A stretch of DNA of 64,000 nt from NCBI GenBank assembly GCA_030490835.1, contig CM059975.1:60813174-60877173 (forward strand), read 5' to 3'. This stretch comes from Annona cherimola. Lineage: Eukaryota; Streptophyta; Magnoliopsida; Magnoliales; Annonaceae. The stretch's first letter is position 1. Every line of letters begins with the position of its first letter. Made by a program: the position numbers and the translations under genes. Of the stretch, positions 1 through 12,155 are shown one piece after another. The notes under the pieces were generated by a model. It saw nothing but the letters and a program-made list of their open reading frames with translations, did not search any database and was not told the origin of the DNA.

Positions 1-3000
1 TGTAAACGTGATTCAGGATTGTTGCCCTGATCACGCGGCGGGTTCTTAATTGGATCTCTTCAAAAAAAAATTTCGTTTCTTTCTTTTTCTTTTCTTTCAT
101 CACATAAACATATACTCATCATCATTCATAGTGGACTCATCCATATCATCATAAATCATCAATTTTTTATATTATTGATAACTTCATAATTTCATACAAT
201 CTGTCTTTTCTCATCATATCCCATTAGGAAATCTATTCATATAAAAATTTACTAACCTTTATAGATTCCTCTTTTCCTTTAGCAACACATGCCCTCCATC
301 TCTTGACTTTCCCTACACCTGTCTGAGATTGGGAAAACAAAACATGAGTCGAAACTCAATAAGCAAGAATTTTTCATTTTAAATGCATTTCTCTCCATTT
401 GATAAAAGACACTTACCAAGTGATCAACTACCAATGGAATAGAAATCTTTTCCTAAACCATTCTTGGAAATCTTTTCATAAACCATTCGCAAATGCATTT
501 CTCTCCATTCGATGGAGACACTTAACAAGTGATCAACTACCAATGGAATAGAAATCTTTTCATAAAAATTATTTCATAAACATTGGATGTGCAAATGCTT
601 ACTTTCCATTCCTGACATAGACCTTCATGTGTGGGTACACTAGCTCAGGGAACATCTCACATAGCATGGTCTAATACTCCGGCCGTCTCCGACTTGGCCA
701 CATCAAGGGGAACCTCTCTTCCTCTTGACGCCTACATGGTTCCTACACACATGACTTTTGATATCCCCGACATTATATATCTCTTACACTAGGTGACTTG
801 TCATTCTCATGTAGAGAATTATTTGCACCCTCCCTTTAAAAATATCATTTCAAATCCATGCTTTCATTTTCAATCCATGTATGAAAATGAAATGCATTCA
901 TTCACACATAACATTCCTTTGTCTCCACCTCTAGGGAGGACGCCGTCGGCACACAGCCCATACGACTCGGCAATAGTGAAGGAGGACCCTCTAATCCGCT
1001 TTCTACCACCACCAAAGCCTCTTCATTATACATCATACATGTGCACTTGTCCATGAACATCACATGATATCAACATGCCGGCATGACTTTTCATAAAAAC
1101 TCATAAACATTCATCATTTCAAAATATTATAGGAATGGCCACCGTTAAACATATTTCATAAATACTTGAGAATAAAATCACATTTTCAAAGTTGTGCTTG
1201 ATTACAAATCATCATTTTCAAAAAGATTGATTGCTTACCTCCTCAGTCTATGTCCTCCACATTTTCCTTTCCTTTTCCTATACAAGGAAAAATGATATTT
1301 TATCTATATCATTTCATGTCTTAGTTTATTTTTCATGCATGCTTTATAATCATTCATTACCTCATTTCTATAGAGGTTAATCCTAAAAATATACTTGGTC
1401 ATTACCTCCTTAGATGAATTTTTATCCATAAATTATTTAAAAATTCTATCCATATATCCTCATAAATATATAAAAATGAATCTCAATTTTTTCCCAAAAT
1501 ACGTTGTTCACTGTTCATAATTACTGTTCATGTCACTGTAGCAAATCACTGTTCACGTTTACTGTTCACTCGAGGTTACCGTTTACCGCCACGTGGGTTA
1601 CTATTCATGGGTTCCAAAAATTGATATTTTTTTCAAAAATAAAAAAATACCATGACATAGTTTATGCTTAGTATATCATGGAAAACTTCATATATTTTGA
1701 ATTTATCATCATTTACTTGGCTAAATAAATCATTTTCTCCATATACTAAAAATCAACATAAATTCACTTAAGCATAATACTTAATTTCAAAAATCATGAA
1801 ATTAATATATCATCATTCCAACATCATATTTATCATATTCATTCATCCAAAATAATCATTTATCAATTTTGGATCATTATTTACACATATCATATGATAT
1901 CTTCCCGAATGCTCCATCTTTGCTCCAAATTTTTAATATTTCGGCATAATTCCAATTAAGCATTATAACTTTACTTATTTTCTCATGCTTAGAAATTATC
2001 TAAGCATGGTTTTACCCTACTTAACATCCAAAAGAAATTTGAGAAGAATCCCCTTACCTGAAGTAGAAAAACTCTCCTTCTGCTTGGTCGTTCTCTCTCT
2101 AACCTTCTTTCCTTCTTTCTTTTAAGGCCAAAACGTGTTTGGGGGGTGGGAATGGCTTGAATTGCTCAATATTGGAGCTGGGAGGATGTGCTTGGACGTT
2201 CACCCCATGCTCCCCTTTTATAGGCATGCATTTTTCACATATTTGCAATTTACCCTCCTTGCTTTAGGTATTAAATTATAAATATATTTTTTTCTAATTT
2301 TTGAAAGGTGCATGGAGCCATGTGCAGCCACCCTACAGCAGCTCCAGCCCCCCTATGGCAGCCCTATTTTTCATGATTTTTTTTATTTTTAAAATTATTT
2401 AATTTAGGCTCATTAAATCTTAGCCATCGATCTTTGATGAGGATGAATTTGGACCATTGATTTGGTCGAATATTCCCATCCACCCCCCTGCAACATCCCT
2501 TCCATAGCTGACTTTTCATTTAATTTTTTTATTTTTAATTATTTATTTTAATAAAAAGTCAAAAGTAGCATTAATGGAAAATTAAGCTACTTTTTGATCT
2601 CCTTTTGACATTTCATCTTGACCCTTGATTTGTGATTTTTGATCAATCTTGGACCACTCAACATTTTCATCATCATATTTTGGTCATCCATAAAAAATTT
2701 CATCTCAATCCGACATCCGGATTGCAATATATGAATTTTTCTTCATTTTCTTCACAAAAATCCAAAAAAATCCGAAAATTATTATTTTAATCCAAAAAGC
2801 ACTTTTGTCATTTAGTGGAAAGCTTTCTTTTTCGTCTTTTATGATTAAGTTAATCCAAAGTGATTAACTTAACATATTTCTTGATCTCACGTTTACTATT
2901 CACGTGCACTATTCATCCGAATTTCATAATTAATTATTTTAACCTTTATTCTCACATATTTTCATACTCATGAATATATATATTTTATTAATATATTACC

Positions 3001-3038
3001 TAAGGTTTCATACACGTGTCTAAGATCGGAGTTTCACA
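1..3038 (-). mobile_element. 3' LTR (about 3.1 kb family) of a minus-strand non-autonomous LTR retrotransposon, cut by the window edge
   Basis: This block repeats, at an offset of about 3.916 kb, the block ending at 6953, with only scattered substitutions and small indels. Read on the minus strand it begins TGTGAAACTCC at 3038, directly after a purine tract (3041-3052), so it is the 3' LTR. Its far end lies left of the window. A candidate LTR promoter TATA box (CTATAAAAGGGG on the minus strand) is at 2212-2223. ACTGTTCA-type motifs cluster at 1508-1610. I see no coding capacity; the short reading frames here are not conserved features. Confidence 0.85.
2212..2223 (-). promoter_or_regulatory. 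Candidate LTR TATA box
   Basis: The minus strand reads CTATAAAAGGGG, a strong plant TATA match. The same string occurs at the corresponding place in the other LTR (6115-6126), so it was present in the common parent. Confidence 0.5.
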
Positions 3039-3040
3039 AT

Positions 3041-3052
3041 CCTCCCCCCCCT
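3041..3052 (-). other. Polypurine tract of the non-autonomous LTR element
   Basis: On the minus strand this is a run of G followed by AGG, ending two bases before the TGTGAAAC start of the 3' LTR. That is the expected position for the plus-strand primer. Confidence 0.7.
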
Positions 3053-3620
3053 TATAATAGGTTTCGTCCCGAAACCTGTCTTACTTAAAATAATCCATCA
3101 CACTTCTGCTGTGCAACTTTGATATTTCTCACCTTATCATATCATCAATCATTGATCATTAATCATCAAATAGTTATAGCATCATATCTCATAAAGACGT
3201 TAGTATTAACCACTTTTCATTCAATATACACATGACATGCATGTGTAAATAAATTTGATTTTATAGCAAAGAATCATCTTTGCATCAAAATATCCTCTAT
3301 TCATTAATCTTTCAAAAGTCAGAGGAGACTTTTGCTAAACTTCCTTAATACATACATCTTGCCTAGTGAAAACACTAAGGCTAGACCAATTAGGTCATAT
3401 TTACTTTCATCTTACTTTCTTCCTTATTTACTCATCATAGAGGAAACTCCTCTCTTACGTATCTTCCAAAATGCATTGGGATTGGAAAGAATCCCAAACA
3501 ATTCCTTTCCTTCCTTCATCCATGACATTCCAAATCATGGGAGACAATTTATGATATATAAATATAATGATTTTCATTTCTTTTCTTCATTCACTCTTTT
3601 CTATACTTATCTATCATTTC

Positions 3621-3860
3621 TTGCTATGATATCAGTATCTATGGTATCATATATTTCCTATCATCATTCTTCATTTCTATCTTTCTATGCCTATCCTTAC
3701 TTTGATATCTAGTCCTGTGATATCAAATCATTTCTTTCCACGCCATTTTACCAATCCTTGCTCTGATACCATTCTTTGTGGTATCAGACCTATCTTTTCA
3801 TTATCCTTTATTTTCTCTTTCTCCCGCCTATTTACCAATCCTTGCATTGATACCAATTTC
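3621..3860 (-). repeat. Degenerate tandem array of PBS-like (TGGTATCAGAGC-type) units
   Basis: Four blocks spaced about 60-86 bp apart carry TGATATC/TGATACC and GGTATCA motifs (around 3621-3650, 3694-3727, 3749-3790 and 3830-3862). On the minus strand the third contains an exact TGGTATCAGAGC (3759-3770), the usual tRNA-iMet primer binding site. The fourth, directly next to the 5' LTR, reads TGGTATCAATGC. The array looks like repeated duplication of the LTR-end/PBS segment. Confidence 0.6.
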
Positions 3861-6800
3861 TGTGGCGCTCCGAACCGAGGCGTCCACATAGTCCTTACTC
3901 TAAGATCTTGTCGATTGGTAAACGTGACTCAGGATTGTTTCCCTGATCACGCGGCGGGTTCTTAATTGGATTTATAAAAAAAAAAATCATTTATTTCTTT
4001 TTCATTTCTTTCTTTTTTACTCATCATCATTCATAGTAGACTCATCCATATCATCATAAATCATCAATTTGTTATATTATTCATAACTTCATAATTTCAT
4101 ACAATCTATGTCCTTTCTCATCATATCCCATTAGGAAATCTATTCATACAAAAATCTACTAACCTTTATAGATTCATCTTTTCCTTTAACAACACATACC
4201 CTCCATCTCCTGACTTTCCCTACACCTGTCTGAGGTTGGGAAAATAAAACATGAGTCGAAACTCAATAAGCAAGCATTTTTCATTTTAAATGCATTTCTC
4301 TCCATTTGATAAAAGACACTTACCAAGTGATCAACTACCAATGAAATAGAAATTTTTTCCTAAACCATTCTTGGAAACCTTTTCATAAACTATTCGCAAA
4401 TGCATTTTTCTCCATTCGATAGGAGACACTTAACAAGTGATCAACTACTAATGGAATAGAAATATTTTCATAAAAATTATTTCATAAACATTGGATGTGC
4501 AAATGCTTGCTTTCCATTCCTGACATAGACATTCGTGTGCGGGTACACTAGCTCAGGGAACATCTCACATAGCATGATCCAATACGCTGCTCATCTCCGA
4601 CTTGGCCTCATCAAGGGGAACCTCTCTTCCTCTTGACACCTACATGGTTCCTACACGCATGACTTTTGATTTTCCCGGCATTATATACCTCTTACACCAG
4701 GTGACTTGTCATTCTTATGTAGAGAATTATTTGCACCCTCCCTTTAAAAACATCATTTCAAATCCATACTTTCATTTTCAATCCATGTATGAAAATGCAA
4801 TGCATTCATTCACACATAACATTCCTTTGCCTCCACCTCTAGGGAGGACGTCGTCGGCACACAGCCCATACGACTCGGCAATTGTGAAAGGGGACCCTCT
4901 AATCCGCTTTCTACCTCCACCAACGCCTTTTCATTATACATCATACATGTGCACATGTCCATGAACATCACATGATATCAACATGTCGGCATGGCTTTTT
5001 ATAAAAACTCATAAACATTCATCATTTCAAAACATTATAGGAATGACCATCGTTAAAAACATTTCATAAATACTTGAGAATAAAATCACATTTTCAAAGT
5101 TGCGCTTGCTTACAAATCATCATTTTCAAAAGGATTGCTCGCTTACCTCCTCAGTCTGTGTCCTCCACCTTTTCCTTTCCTTTTTCTATACAAGGAAAAA
5201 TGATATTTTATCTATATCATTTCATGTCTTTATTTATTTTTCATGCATGTTTTATAATCATTCATTACCTCATTTCTATAGAGGTTAATCCTAAAAATAT
5301 ATTTGGTCATTACCTCCTTAGATGAATATCCATAAATCATTTAAAAATTCCATCCATATATCGTCATAAATATATAAAAATGAATCTCAATTTTTTCCCA
5401 AAATACGTTGTTCACTGTTCATAATTACTGTTCATGTCACTGTAGCAAATCACTGTTCACGTTTACTGTTCACTCGAGGTTACTGTTCACATCCACGTGG
5501 GTTACTGTTCATGGGTTCCAAAAATTGATATTTTTTCCAAAAATAAAACATACCATGACATAGCTTATGCTTAGTATATCATGCAAAATTTCATACATTT
5601 TGAATTTATCATCATTTACTTGGCTAAATAAATCATTTTCTCCATATACTAAAAATCAACATAAATTCACTTAAGCATAATCTTTAATTTCAAAAATCAT
5701 GAAATTAATATATCATCATTCCAACATCATATTTATCATATTCATTCATCCAAAATAATCATTTATCAATCTTGGAGCATTATTTACACATATCATATGA
5801 TATCTTCCCGAATGCTCCATCTTTGCTCCAAATTTTCAATATTTCGGCATAATTCCAATTAAGCATTATAAATTTACTTATTTTCTCATGCTTAGGAATT
5901 ATCTAAGCATGGTTTTACCCTAATTAACATCTAAAAGAAATTTGGGAAGAATCCCCTTACCTGAAGTAGAAAAACTTTCCTTCTACTTGGTCGTTCTCTC
6001 TCTAACCTTCTCTCCTTCTTTCTTTCAAGGCCAAAACGTGTTTGGGGGGTGGGAATGGCTTGAATTGCTCAAGCTTGGAGCTGGGAGGATGTGCTCGGAC
6101 GTTCACCCCATGCTCCCCTTTTATAGGCATGCATTTTTCACATATTTGCAATTTACCCCCTTGCTTTAGGTATTAAATTATAAATATATTTTTTTCTAAT
6201 TTTCAAAAGGTGCATAGAGACATGTGCAGCCACCCTACAGCAGCTCCAGCCCCCCTATGGCAGCCCTATTTTTCATTATTTTTTTTATTTTTAAAATTAT
6301 TTAATTTAGGCTTATTAAATCTTAGCCATCGATCTTTGATGATGATGAATTTGGACCATTGATTTGGTCGAATATTCCCATCCACCCCCCTGCAACATCC
6401 CTTCCATAGCTGCCTTTTCATTTAATTTTTTTATTTTTAAGTATTTATTTTAATAAAAAGTCAAAAGTAGCATTAATGGAAAATTAAGCTACTTTTTGAT
6501 CTCCTTTTGACATTTCATCTTGACCCTTGATTTGTGATTTTTGATCAATCTTGGACCACTCATCATGTTCATCATCATATTTTGGTCATCCATAAAAAAT
6601 TTCATCTCAATCCGACGTCCGGATTGCAAGATATGAATTTTTCTTCATTTTCTTCACAAAAATCCAAAAAAATCCGAAAATTATTATTTTAATCCAAAAA
6701 ACACTTTTGTCATTTAGTGGAAAGCTTCCTTTTTTGTCTTTTATGATTAAGTTAATCCAAAGTGATTAACTTAACATATTCCTTAATTCCACATTTACTA

Positions 6801-6953
6801 TTCACGTGCACTATTCATCCGAATTTCATAATTAATTATTTTAACTTTTATTCCCACATATTTTCATACTCATGAATATATATTTTATTAATATATTACC
6901 TAGGGTTTACAACCCTAGGATTTCATACACGTGTCTAAGATCGGAGTTTCACA
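3861..6953 (-). mobile_element. 5' LTR (about 3.09 kb) of the non-autonomous LTR element
   Basis: On the minus strand the LTR runs from TGTGAAACTCC (6953) to GCGCCACA (3861), giving TG...CA ends. It is followed at once by a primer-binding-site-like TGGTATCA. It matches 1-3038 nearly base for base over long stretches. It has a candidate TATA box (6115-6126) and an ACTGTTCA cluster at 5409-5516. The base after 6953 begins a different LTR family, so this element sits inside an older one. Five bases at 6954-6958 (acttc) are the candidate right-hand target duplication; the left one is outside the window. Confidence 0.8.
6115..6126 (-). promoter_or_regulatory. Candidate LTR TATA box
   Basis: CTATAAAAGGGG on the minus strand, identical to the string at 2212-2223 in the partner LTR. 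Confidence 0.5.
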
Positions 6954-7841
6954 ACTTCGGATGCGACTTCACCCAAGTCGCAAGCTGGAGTCGACTTCGG
7001 ATGCGACTTCGATCTTCAACTTTCACTCCAAGTTCCATCTTCAGGTCGACTTGGTCTTAGACCTGACCTAAGTCGCGGGTGAGGTCGATTTCGGGTGCAA
7101 CTTCACCATCCATGTGTATATGTTGGAACTTTTGATTTCTTGCAAGTGATCTAGAAACTTCACTTTCCTCTCTTATCTTGGTCTTCATTTAATATTCTTG
7201 GTTTTCCTTGTCTAGATTTGAGACTTAGCACAAAACTCTACTCTTGAGATGTTCTTCCTTATGGCCTTGATTTTAGGATGATTGTCCTTCTTGATTTTGA
7301 TGTCCAAATCTTTAGTATATAGTTTTCCCTTAATAACATTCAACTTTGAAGGATTTTGACATGGCCATTTGCTCGAGTCACTTGCCTAAGTCGACTTGAA
7401 CTTCAACTTCACTTAAGTCGTATCTGGAGTCGACTTGGGTCTGCGACTTCGATTGCAACTTCACCTGTCTCTGTGCCCAAATTTAACTCTAGAACATTTA
7501 GTGCGTTTAAAGTCGATTCTAGAGTCAACTTGGGTCTGCGACTTCACCTAAGTCACAAGTGGAGTCAACTTCAACTGCGACTTCATCTGCCTCCGTGCCC
7601 AATTTCAACTCTGGAACTTTTTATGCATTTGAAGTCGATTCTTGAGTTGACTTGGGGATTGATTTCACCTAAGTCGATGGCTAAGTCGACTTGGGACTGC
7701 GACTTGGTCTGCTATGTTCTGAAACTTGAGTTTTTGTCCTTTAACAAAGCTTAGCAAACACATTAGTACCCAATTAATTCTCGAATTGAATTGTTAATCA
7801 TCAAAACATGGATTGTGCTTAATTTGCCTTTAATTCCAACA
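6954..7841 (+). mobile_element. 3' part of an LTR of the TGTTGG...CCAACA family rich in AAGTCGACTT motifs
   Basis: The segment is full of GAGTCGACTT, TGCGACTTC and AAGTCGCA motifs. It ends with a stretch, gttaatcatcaaaaca and then ttccaaca at 7834-7841, that closely matches the end of the complete solo LTR at 59729-61386. The left part is cut off by the gypsy-type element ending at 6953, so this LTR was the older host sequence. No coding capacity is evident. Confidence 0.65.
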
Positions 7842-7916
7842 ATTATTTCCTTTAATACTCTCAAATTTGGTTGTTAATCATCAAAACTTAGGTAATCTTG
7901 ATTTATAAATTATCTA

Positions 7917-8771
7917 ATTGAGTTCACAACATGCCCAACCCTGACCTTATATTTAAAAAATCTTGTTTAACCATATTTTTTATAATGAGTTGAGACAAGG
8001 TCGATCCACCTCTCGCCTTTCTTTAATAAATCTCGAGACAAACTTCGAGTTAGTTTCAAATCGATATCAAGACAAAGGGTCGGATTAAAAAATAGGTTAA
8101 AGTTTAAGAATCTATATACATATCAATATAAACTCATATTTATGACAAATTTAAAGGTTAAATGCTTCAAAATTTTACTATTTAGTGAGTAACACAGAAT
8201 TATTATACCAAAGTATTAATAAAAAAATTTAATAATCTCATTTACAACTTGACCTTGATAAATACATGTATCAACCTTCAAAAAAGACATTGATGTAAAT
8301 TTTGAATTATAATTAAAACTGCTGCAAAATAATAATATCCATTCTTGTAAGATATAAACAATATAGATAATATATTTTATCTTATTGATAAATCATGTGC
8401 AGGACATAACTTGAAAACATATATGTAATTAAGAAATAAAAATTTATTCATATACACAAGCTATAAAGTTAGAATATATCAATATAAATCATATTCATAT
8501 TAATAAGTTATAAAGTTAAACATATTTATTCAACAAGATAACATTCACATAAGTCATATGATTTATAAAAATAATTTATGCCTTGCAAGGAGGAACAGGT
8601 CAGGGCAGTAAAGGACATTGTTGACCCGCCCCACTCCTAGAATTAAAACACAAGTCTAAAATCCTGACCCACCCCTTCTCACTAGGTCAAAATCATTACC
8701 CTAACCTTCTATAAAATTGGAGCGGGGCAGAACAGGTCACGAGTCGACCAAACCCTATTTTCACCTCTTAT
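7917..8771. mobile_element. Degenerate hAT-type element (same family as 40091-41536)
   Basis: The left part (cccaaccctgacc, then gacaaggtcgatcc) matches the left part of 40091-41536. The right part, near 8725-8760, keeps the GGGGCAG...GGTCACGAGTCGAC pattern of that element's right terminus. Terminal repeats are eroded and I cannot fix a target duplication. No transposase is visible. Confidence 0.4.
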
Positions 8772-9023
8772 TCCTAGGTAGCAATGCTCATGTCATGTTT
8801 TGTGCATCACATGATGAAATCATGTGAGACGTATTTAATAGTTGGTTATAATCTTTTTTGATTGGTTCCTTAATCTTGGTTACTGATATCTTTTAAAAAC
8901 AGATAGGACTGGTACAGTTGTGCAAGATTTCATTTAGTAAATTTATCGAATCCAAAGTTATTTTTACATGCTGCCCAGTAAAGCATTAGGATTCTTCTTA
9001 CTATTTATGGGTATAACAGAATC

Positions 9024-9720
9024 TTGCCATGTGTGTATGAGGTCAAGGAGACAATATATAGCTTCATCGTGCTCTCCTTTACGTTGCTCCATTCATCATC
9101 CAATTATTTGCCACAACAAATAAGTGAGGCTCTGATAATTAAATTTTACAACCATACCTCATTTCTTGATTACTTCATTGCTCTATTCGAATTTGACAAA
9201 AGAATCTTCAACATGGACCTCCATAGTTTACTCAGCATCTCCATCTACCTTTCTCGAGCGAACGCAACCAACATCTACAAGTTCATCAACAAGACACTGC
9301 TCGCTAATGAAATGCATCCTCCCATGTTGTGAAGTGCCTTGAAGATTGTAGTTTTGATATACTGAAGGTACAGATGCTCTGTTAGCAGCCTTGGTCCTGA
9401 TGAATAAGTAAGATTATTTTAGTAGGAATGAGAAATTAAACGTGACCTTGGACATCAAACTTACTGCATGGACATTTTTATCCGATTCAATGTTCCAGTT
9501 CCTTTAACTCTGTTACTAAGGAATGATGTCATGTTTAATCTCACCGGGGTATCTGTAAGTTTTGCAGATATGTTCTACATTGATAAAACGGCCTTTGCTT
9601 TGCCCACTCTGCTCCCACAAACAATGTCAACGAATAAGAAACCTTGGCAGACAGTTCATTTTAAAGCTTCTCTTGTAGCGGAATTTGATTATGTTTAGTT
9701 TCTTAAATCATCATCGAAAA
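9024..9720 (+). pseudogene. Pectin methylesterase/invertase inhibitor (PMEI)-like pseudogene
   Basis: The 102-codon frame at 9024-9332 begins with a hydrophobic stretch that could be a decayed signal peptide. It then follows the PMEI pattern: an NHTSFLDYF segment, then FEFDKR, then MDLHSLLSISIYLSRANAT. In the family the equivalent N-terminal motif is K-x-C-x-x-T-x-[FY]-x-x-C; here both cysteines are replaced (Tyr and Phe), so the first disulfide is gone. The similarity continues after 9332 in another frame as VKCLEDCSFDI, and then stops interrupt it. Functional family members are secreted helical-bundle inhibitors of about 150-200 residues acting on wall pectin methylesterases or invertases. 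This copy looks dead. The assignment is from motif memory. Confidence 0.5.
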
Positions 9721-10126
9721 GCTTGCCCATAAATACACATTCCATGTTGTAACAAATGCGTAATTTTTAACGGTTTGCTACATCTTTAGATCCATCTAGA
9801 AATCCTTTAATCTCCTCCATAAACGCAAACTCTATGCATATAATTAGAAGTCCAATATTTTCATCAGTAAATGAAACTATATATACTGCACAAAAATTTG
9901 TGTTGAAATCCTCTGCTCCTTGTCGTCTTCTCCAATAGTTAGGCATTACAGTAATTTTTCTCCACTCCGCAGCAACGTTCTTCCGATCAGTCGAGCTAGA
10001 ATGATTCCTGCTACATGGTGATTTTCTCTCTCCAACTGCATTGAATACATGCCTGCTACACTTAGTACATGCTTGCTACACGTTAGCAGGCTCTTTGGCT
10101 TTCAGAACTGCTAGCAGTCGCAACAT
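9721..10126. other. No feature recognised
   Basis: Ordinary AT-rich sequence with a slightly richer patch near 9960-10110. I see no open frame with recognisable similarity and no clear repeat boundary. Confidence 0.4.
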
Positions 10127-10129
10127 TTA

Positions 10130-10420
10130 GGGTGTGTTTGTTTAGGGCAAAAAAGTGTCAACTAAAACTTTTCAATCTAAAACTTTTCACTCTCCATAAT
10201 TATTCTAATTTTTAATTATTTTTTCACATTTTTCTATACAAACTACCATACTTTTCAATCATTTTTACACAACTACCCATACAACTAACCTATCTATTTT
10301 AACTTTATTCTCTTTACTCCTCATCATTACTCCTATTATATCACATCACTTTCTATTGATTTGACAACTTCTACTTCAAAAATTTTTCATCAAAAGTTTT
10401 ACCTCAAACCAAACACACCC
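10130..10420. mobile_element. Tourist-like (PIF/Harbinger-type) MITE
   Basis: The terminal inverted repeat GGGTGTGTTTG...CAAACACACCC is flanked on both sides by TTA (10127-10129 and 10421-10423), the three-base duplication expected of PIF/Harbinger MITEs. At 291 bp it has no coding capacity. Related copies, mostly truncated or without a clear duplication, are at 11533-11697, 23347-23620, 26655-26919, 29170-29450 and 32012-32283. Confidence 0.75.
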
Positions 10421-10479
10421 TTAATTGCATTTTGACGATTACAAATCCTTCAACGAAACTGACGATCCATATTGAAAAG

Positions 10480-11150
10480 TCGTAAGTTTGTTAATTTACG
10501 ACGAGTCGTATATGTGGAAAATATTCCAATGCACGTAAATGTACCATGGCTCAAAATAAGCTCAAATGATCATAAAATGTATATCTACTCTACACATTGT
10601 ATTTAAAAATTATTATTTTATTAATATACTAAATTTCATCCAAATTGGATGTATATGGGTCTCATCTCAAAATAGTACCAAATCAATGCAATAAAATAGT
10701 TTAATACGAATGACAATTTAAGAGTTGTTCTTTCAACATGTAAACTATCTAAGATATAGTTTATTAAGGATAAATAATTGTATGAAGTATTAACACATTT
10801 AAATGTATATAGTGTCCATTTTGAACCAAATGCACCATAAGTTCAGTGCATTTTGCTCAAAATGGGACTCATATGAACGTGAAACGTACATCTAATCTAC
10901 ATATTGTATTTTGATTTATTTCTATTATTAGCATACCAATTTTCATCCGAATTAGATGTATATGAGCCTTATTTGAAAATATTACAAAATCAATAATAAA
11001 ATAGTTTGATAAAAATACCAAGTTTAAATTAGTTTTTTCAACATGTAAACTATTTAAGGTATAAATTATACATGGATAAATGATTATACAAAGTATTAAT
11101 ACATTTAAATGTATGTAAAGTCCATTTTCAACTAAATGAGTTGTAACTTA
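10480..11150. repeat. Imperfect tandem duplication, period about 305 bp, AT-rich
   Basis: A block beginning near 10568 (cataaaatgtatatctac, then the spaced motif aattggatgtatatg) recurs diverged near 10873 (gaaacgtacatctaatc, then aattagatgtatatg). Both copies are followed by 'acatgtaaactat' and then 'aaatgtat'. The function is unknown; it looks like an old repeat fragment. Confidence 0.45.
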
Positions 11151-11532
11151 CGGGCATGTAAATGCATTGCATAACTTTTCATATATATAGTTTTTACATG
11201 TTTTTTATTATTTTAATTTTTTATATATAGTTTTTTATTTTTAAATTCAAAATGAAAATTTTGAAAACATGAAAAAATATAAAACTTCTCCCAAATATGT
11301 CCATTACGTTTGACCCTAATATCAAATATACCTACTATATTTTCAAAATGCAAGTATATCCACTACATTTACAGTTAATCTCCAAAACACTCAATCCATG
11401 AGTTAACGATATTAGTTAACATTTTAAGTTATAACATGTCCATCAGATTTCGAACGTAATTAAAAATTTGAATGTCATAACTCAAATGCCTTAATTGCAC
11501 ATGAGCTCCAAATTTGAAGAGCCCTAATTTAA

Positions 11533-11697
11533 TTTTCTTTCTACACAACTACCTATACGACTAACCTATCTATTTTAACTTTATTCTCTTTACACCTCAT
11601 CATTACATTCATCATATCACATCATTTTCTACCAATTTAACAATTTATATACCAAAAAATTTTTATCCAAAAGTTATATCACATCCCAAACACACCC
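11533..11697. mobile_element. Truncated Tourist-like MITE
   Basis: Matches the right half of the MITE at 10130-10420 (ctatctattttaactttat through CAAACACACCC). The left terminus is missing. Confidence 0.5.
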
Positions 11698-12155
11698 TAA
11701 AGTTGTCTTGGGAATTATTATCTCTCTAACTGTTGGTTTTGTCTAACTCATCAACTAATTTCTACAACTTAACATGTTAGTTTTACCAAAACCTCTATCT
11801 TTTGCAATCATACTTCAAGCATAGAATCGTGCTTCCAACCTTGATATAACCGAGATTGGTCGACAGACAGCTAGGGTGAGCCCTACTGTGCCACAAAGCA
11901 AAAAAAAAAAAAATTAAAACAAATGTTTTGGAACTATTTTGAAATTATCAAATTTTAGATCAGTCTAAAAAGATCTATGCTCTCCTTCTTTTGGTTTTAA
12001 TATATTCAATTATTGTAAGTCTTCTTTTGGATTTAACAAGATGTTTAACTAGCGCCAATGCAGAGCTAGTAAAATTTTCAAAAACCAACAACATTTAGTA
12101 CTTAACCAAATTAGAGAATCAATTTACAGCATCTCCATCTAAACAAAGAAAAATA

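Larger units (their letters stand above)
3039..3860 (-). mobile_element. Internal region (0.82 kb, non-coding) of the non-autonomous LTR element
   Basis: The region lies between the two LTRs. On the minus strand it begins with a tRNA-iMet-like primer binding site next to the 5' LTR (near 3845-3856) and ends with a G-rich polypurine tract next to the 3' LTR (3041-3052). No gag, protease, reverse transcriptase or integrase similarity is visible; the longest open frame (3332-3712 on the plus strand) runs against the element and looks like chance. Long LTRs with a short empty interior resemble LARD- or TRIM-like elements that depend on proteins supplied in trans. That is inference from architecture. 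Confidence 0.75.

Noticed and set aside
3332..3965. Open frames of 92-126 codons in the long-LTR element
   Set aside because: They run opposite to the element and through the PBS-like array; no similarity to gag or any other protein.
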